The notes below the pieces were generated by a model. That model made no database searches. It was not told the DNA's origin and saw only the letters and a program-made list of their open reading frames with translations. A stretch of 18,553 bases of DNA from Chrysochromulina tobinii (Eukaryota > Haptophyta > Prymnesiales > Chrysochromulinaceae), in NCBI GenBank assembly GCA_001275005.1, contig JWZX01002624.1, positions 1-18,553 of the forward strand, written 5' to 3'. The position numbers and the translations under genes were made by a program. Below are positions 15,445-18,553 of the stretch, one piece after another. Each line of letters starts with the position of its first letter. Within the stretch, counting starts at the first letter, position 1.

Positions 15445-16986
15445 ATGACTCTGGGCGCACTCTCGCGCCGAGCTCTCGTTGCGACGGCCGCGACGCTGAT
15501 ATCCATAAATGTAAAATCGGCTGCGTCCGAAGAGGCGCTGCCGGCCGTTGTGCCGCTCGGGCTCTGCGGTGGAGCATACTGTGCCACGTACACCATCGAC
15601 GGGCAGGGCTTCCGTGCAGTCCTGGACACGGGTTCGCCCTTCATGCTGGTGGATGGCACGTGCCGCAACGACGACGCGCGCCGCTCTCCGTGGGGCTGCT
15701 ACACTGGCGACGCGCGCAGCTCCGGTCTGGGCGATACCGACGAGCTCTACGGTGGCGAAGACGTGACCGTCGAGTGGCGGCGCGGCGCCTTCGCCTTCGA
15801 TCAGCTGCGCGTCGACGAGCAGCTCCGTTCGACCTTGGCCGTGCCCGACGCGGTGTTTGGCGTCGTGCGCGGCTACGTCGGCAAGGGCGGCGGCGGTGCC
15901 GTCTTTCTCGGCTTGTGCAAGCAGCGCCTTCCGCGGATCCGACCAACGCTATTGGAGCAGACCAATGTTGCGAGCCTGCGCTTCCGCTTCGTACAGCGGC
16001 GGCTCGAGCTCTCGACCTCGCCTCTGATCCCGCGAGCCGCCGACGCGCTGCGCTTGATCGACCTACGCCGGCGTGGCGCACCAGTGTACAACTATGCCTG
16101 CCGGTTGAGTGGTCTCGTCATCAACGGCGAGCGTGTGAAGCTCGACCGGTGCGCTGTGGCCGTCATCGACACGGGCACGACGGGCATCTCGGTCGACGAT
16201 AGGCTTCTCGAAGGTGCGCACAGCTCGCCACCAGAGGATTACTGATTGAACCTGATGACCATGAGTGCCATTGATTTGGTCGAGCGGCTTGTGAAGGTGC
16301 GGTGTGAAGATGCGGTGTGACGATGCGGTGTGAAGGTGCGGCCCGCAACCGCGACAGTGGGCATGTGGATGGGTGCAGGTGAGGACATCCGCTGATGACC
16401 TCTGATTGCGTCTGAGTGCGGCGAGTGGATGGGCGCAGGTGAGGACAGCCCGCTGCCACCACAGTGGCGTGACGCACGGATCGAGATGCTAACGGAGAAG
16501 GGTCGGACTATAGTTCTGGAGTCGTCGATCAGGCGCAAGCGGCCACCCGTCGATGGGGTCCCGGCCGCCCCCGTGCCCTCGACGGCCGAGGAGTATGACG
16601 AATTCCCGCTCATTGTGAGCGCTGATCTCGGCTTGATCTCGCCTTGATTGCGGACTCTCGGTGCCGTTGATTGCTGCTGGGATCGGCTCTGAGTGCGCGC
16701 GCGTGGGCCCCTCACGCCGATGGCATGCATGCATGCATGCATGCAGGTGAGTCCGATCCGGGTGCCGTGGTGGGATGCGGACTTTGGCCAGCTCGAGTGT
16801 GCGGACAGGTCGGGCTTGCAGTGCAACGGCCAGCCCGTCGGCTCCGAGCCCTCTGTGTTTGACAGGCTGAGTCAACGGCTCGACGGGCTCGGGGAGGCGC
16901 CGTACGTCTTCTTTGTGGGTCTGACGTTCCTGTGGCCGCGCGAGCTCACGATCGACGTGGATGAGGGGCGGATGAGCATCGTGTAG
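15445..16986 (+). CDS. Pepsin-like aspartic protease, three exons (15445-16213, 16439-16614, 16747-16986)
   Basis: I assemble this gene from three exons that join in frame to 394 residues, the usual pepsin size. The start is the first ATG of the frame (15445, A at -3). Residues 1-28 (MTLGALSRRALVATAATLIS..) look like a signal with a twin-arginine, and could be secretory or thylakoid-lumenal. The catalytic motifs are VLDTGSPF (D61) and VIDTGTTG (D242), 181 residues apart as in pepsins. Exon 2 adds ARIEMLTEKGRTIVLESS.. to EFPLI. Exon 3 begins VSPIRVPWWDADFG and ends with FVGLTFLWPRELTIDVDEG plus RMSIV, matching the conserved C-terminal strand where pepsins have (I/L)G..F(L). Without splicing the frame stops at 16245 and the C-terminal lobe is lost. 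Pepsin-like enzymes hydrolyse proteins at acid pH. Family firm; the exon model is my inference from frame, GT-AG ends and homology. Confidence 0.82.
16214..16438 (+). other. Intron 1 of the aspartic protease gene (225 bp, GT-AG, phase 1)
   Basis: The donor is gaaG|GTGCGC and the acceptor gggcGCAG|GTGAGG. Removal joins GAA-G to GT-GAG in frame. The intron contains four contiguous 13-bp repeats (16290-16341), and a near copy of its own acceptor 60 bp upstream (about 16366-16394). Its first ~20 bases resemble the first bases of exon 2. Confidence 0.72.
16290..16341. repeat. Minisatellite: four 13-bp tandem copies in intron 1
   Basis: The unit tgtgaagatgcgg occurs four times in a row with single-base changes (positions 6 and 8 vary). 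It lies wholly within intron 1 of the protease gene. Confidence 0.85.
16366..16455. repeat. 60-bp-offset duplication of the intron 1 acceptor region
   Basis: About 30 bases around gtggatgggtgcaggtgagg at 16366-16394 recur at 16426-16455 with few changes. The downstream copy is the acceptor I use; the upstream copy is a perfect alternative AG. Confidence 0.75.
16615..16746 (+). other. Intron 2 of the aspartic protease gene (132 bp, GT-AG, phase 0)
   Basis: The donor is CTCATT|GTGAGC and the acceptor GCATGCAG|GTGAGT, joining PLI to VSPIRVPW. A (GCAT)n microsatellite (16723-16745) abuts the acceptor. Like intron 1 it contains TTGATT and TCTGAGTGCG motifs. Confidence 0.72.
16723..16745. repeat. 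GCAT tetranucleotide microsatellite at the acceptor of intron 2
   Basis: gcatgcatgcatgcatgcat runs directly into the AG of the intron 2 acceptor, replacing the pyrimidine tract normally seen there. Confidence 0.85.
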
Positions 16987-17440
16987 CCTGCTGGTAGCGC
17001 CCCAAAAGAGCACGGCCGGGCGGCGGCGGGTTGGGATGTCTTTCACTTCTTCACAGCGGGCTGCGAAACAACAACTGTGTTTCAAGGCGGGTTGGGATGT
17101 CTTTCACTTCTTCACAGCCAATGTTTATCATTCGACACCCAAGACACCGGACCGGCGTACATACGGATGCGGTTACCATTCTTCACAGCGGGCAGCGAAA
17201 CAACAACTGTGTTTCAAGGCATCGGGCGGCTTTTTCGGAGCCGCTCTTGTGGCCGCCGCAGAAGGGGGTGCGCCCGCCCACCACTTGACGGTCGGGTACG
17301 CGCTCGGCGCTCGTTGAAACGCTCACTCCTCCTCCCCTCTGCACCGCGAGCATCCGCGGTGACGCTAGTGGCAGCAGCCATGCGACTGACGATCTTGTGC
17401 TGCTTCGCTCTCCCCCCTGTGCGCATCAGCCTGTTGCAGG
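16987..17440. other. Repeat-bearing intergenic region
   Basis: This 454-bp stretch holds two interleaved families of direct repeats (17025-17220). It then holds a frame (about 17221-17317) reading GGFFGAALVAAAEGGAPAHH and on to a stop, with good G/C third positions but no start or partner exons that I can identify. It must also include the promoter of the polyQ gene. Confidence 0.5.
17025..17220. repeat. Interleaved direct repeats: a 64-bp unit and a second copy split by a 71-bp insertion
   Basis: Unit 1 spans 17025-17088. Its first 33 bases recur exactly at 17086-17118, and its last 42 bases recur with one change at 17179-17220. The second copy therefore equals the first plus 71 bp, and the extra segment is bounded by the 11-mer ttcttcacagc at 17108-17118 and 17179-17189. 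Confidence 0.88.
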
Positions 17441-17741
17441 ATGCCACTCGTGCTTGAGGTGACGCAGGTGGAGAATCCGAACGCAAAGCCGGTGCGCCTC
17501 AAGGTCGAAGATTCGGTGCGCACCGGCGAACAGCTGAAGCAGGTCATCGCCGCCGCCGACCGCAAGCGCTCCTCGGGAGTGCCCGGGTTCATCCTGCGGC
17601 TCTGGGACGCGAAGGCCGGCGCCTACACGCAGCTTCGCGACGACGAGCGGTTAGTGCCCTCGGCGGACGGCGTCCTGCGCATCGGCCTGCAGCGCGCACG
17701 CCCCCTCGCGTCGTGCAACGCGCCGACGCAGTCGCAGCCGC

Positions 17742-17778
<37 letters not shown>

Positions 17779-18466
17779 GATGCAAGCGTCGCCTCACGGC
17801 GCGGTGGGGGCGGGGCCCTCGGCGGCGCCGGGCACACACCCGGGTGCGTACTCCGCCATGCCGGGCGCCATGCCGGGCGCTGCAGCAGGAGCGAAGCGCA
17901 CCGCGCCCGACGCGACACCTGCCGAGATGCATGCAGGGGCAGCCGGGGCCAAGCGCGCGCGTGCAGGGCCGACGGCCACACCTGCGCCGCCGCCCTCGCA
18001 GCAGGTGACGGGCCCGCCAATGCCGCGGCACGCCTCGGCCGCTGCCGAGCTTAAACGTGGCTCACCCGCGCCGCCTGCCTTCAGCTCCTCGCCCGCCGCC
18101 GCCGGACTGACCAGCCACGCGGCCTCCGCCGGCGCCAGCCGCGCAGCCGTGCCGAGCGGCGCCCCGCCGCCGGCTGTGAAAAAGGAGGAGCCGACGGCGC
18201 CCTCGGCGGCTTCGAGCGCGGCCAGAGGCCTGGCGCCCGCGACGGCACCCTCCGAGATCCATGCGGCCCGTGACGCCGCCGCCCAATCACGGGGCGTCCC
18301 CCCGCGCATGTCTGCCGGAGCACGCGCCGACTTTTGGCAGACTCAGAGGCAGAGTGACATCCTCGATGCGCCGTTGATTACGATGGGAGCGCTGGCGCCG
18401 CAGCAGGAACGAAGCACGCTCGCCGCGGCCGTCAACGAGCTACTGCGCGTGAGCTCGATGCTCTGA
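17441..18466 (+). CDS. PolyQ, Ala/Pro-rich protein with a compact N-terminal domain, unknown function
   Basis: I do not recognise this 341-residue protein. It starts at the ATG at 17441. Residues 1-87 look folded (alternating beta-like strands: LVLEVTQV, VRLKV, FILRLWDAK, LRIGLQRA) and could be a small beta-grasp-like or PB1-like domain, which is a guess from pattern only. Residues 103-113 are eleven glutamines from CAG/CAA. A long Ala/Pro/Gly-rich region follows with basic GAKR patches (150-153, 169-172) resembling nuclear signals, and VKKEEP (246-251), which fits the sumoylation rule hydrophobic-K-x-E. The C-terminus (about 318-341) could be an amphipathic helix. This composition fits a transcription co-regulator in the nucleus, but that is inference. 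The sequence is unspliced here. Confidence 0.6.
17747..17779. repeat. CAG trinucleotide tract (eleven Gln codons)
   Basis: Four CAG, one CAA and six CAG codons encode the polyQ run of the downstream gene. The CAA interruption would slow slippage. Confidence 0.9.
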
Positions 18467-18481
18467 TCGCCTCGGGGGGGC

Positions 18482-18553
18482 CGAGCCCGGGGGGGGGCGA
18501 AAGCCGAACGGAACGCAGGAGAAGAGCATGCCACGCGACCTCCCCCGGGCTCG
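18482..18553. repeat. GC-rich inverted repeat at the window end
   Basis: The 15-base arm at 18482-18496 (cgagcccgggggggg) pairs with 18539-18553 (cctcccccgggctcg) at 14 of 15 positions, across 42 bases. It starts 15 bp after the stop of the polyQ gene and runs to the last base of the window, so the arms may extend further. Confidence 0.6.

Noticed and set aside
15333-16202. 289-codon Arg-rich plus frame over the protease
   Set aside because: Out-of-frame shadow; the overlapping frame contains both catalytic DTG motifs.
16290-16341. CRISPR array
   Set aside because: The 13-bp units are contiguous with no spacers; it is an intronic minisatellite.
16489-17085. 198-codon minus-strand frame over protease exons 2 and 3
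   Set aside because: No recognisable feature, and the plus exons join in frame into a complete pepsin-like C-terminus.
18482-18553. Rho-independent terminator
   Set aside because: The stem is GC-rich and near the stop, but there is no T-run and the genome is eukaryotic.

Overview
The window looks like nuclear DNA from a GC-rich, gene-dense unicellular eukaryote. The evidence is spliceosomal introns in at least one gene, long single-exon reading frames, no bacterial operon or ribosome-binding-site layout, EF-hand and coiled-coil proteins, a eukaryotic exostosin (GT47) enzyme and a TLC-domain membrane protein. A TerC-family protein carries what looks like a signal peptide ending in S-A-F followed by a transit-peptide-like stretch. 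That bipartite leader is typical of algae with red-derived secondary plastids, so I favour a haptophyte or a stramenopile such as a pelagophyte. This is inference; no rRNA or organelle gene is present to confirm it.

Layout, left to right. 1-559: no clear gene. 560-1432 (+): TLC-domain membrane protein. 1860-2942 (+): secretory FkbM-type methyltransferase. 3071-6847 (-): 1258-residue protein with six pairs of EF-hands and an N-terminal coiled coil. 7439-8497 (-): coiled-coil protein sharing that N-terminal module, so the two are tandem relatives. 8574-10094 (+): exostosin-like glycosyltransferase, head to head with the coiled-coil gene across only 76 bp. 10688-11356 (+): Ser-rich disordered protein. 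12275-13546 (+): TerC protein with an EF-hand-like insert behind its plastid leader. 14202-15300 (-): HAD (Cof-type) phosphatase broken by one extra base. 15445-16986 (+): pepsin-like aspartic protease that I assemble from three exons. 16987-17440: interleaved direct repeats including a filled/empty insertion pair. 17441-18466 (+): polyQ/Ala/Pro-rich protein of unknown role.

The genes do not form an obvious pathway. Calcium binding recurs (the EF-hand protein and the TerC protein), and the FkbM and GT47 proteins both suit glycan modification in the secretory route, but no functional link is proven. The most unusual signals are: the intron boundaries of the protease, where each intron begins with a near copy of the start of the following exon; a decoy acceptor inside intron 1; the tandem relationship of the coiled-coil and EF-hand genes; the EF-hand-like/TerC combination; and the 71-bp insertion flanked by 11-bp direct repeats next to its own empty copy.
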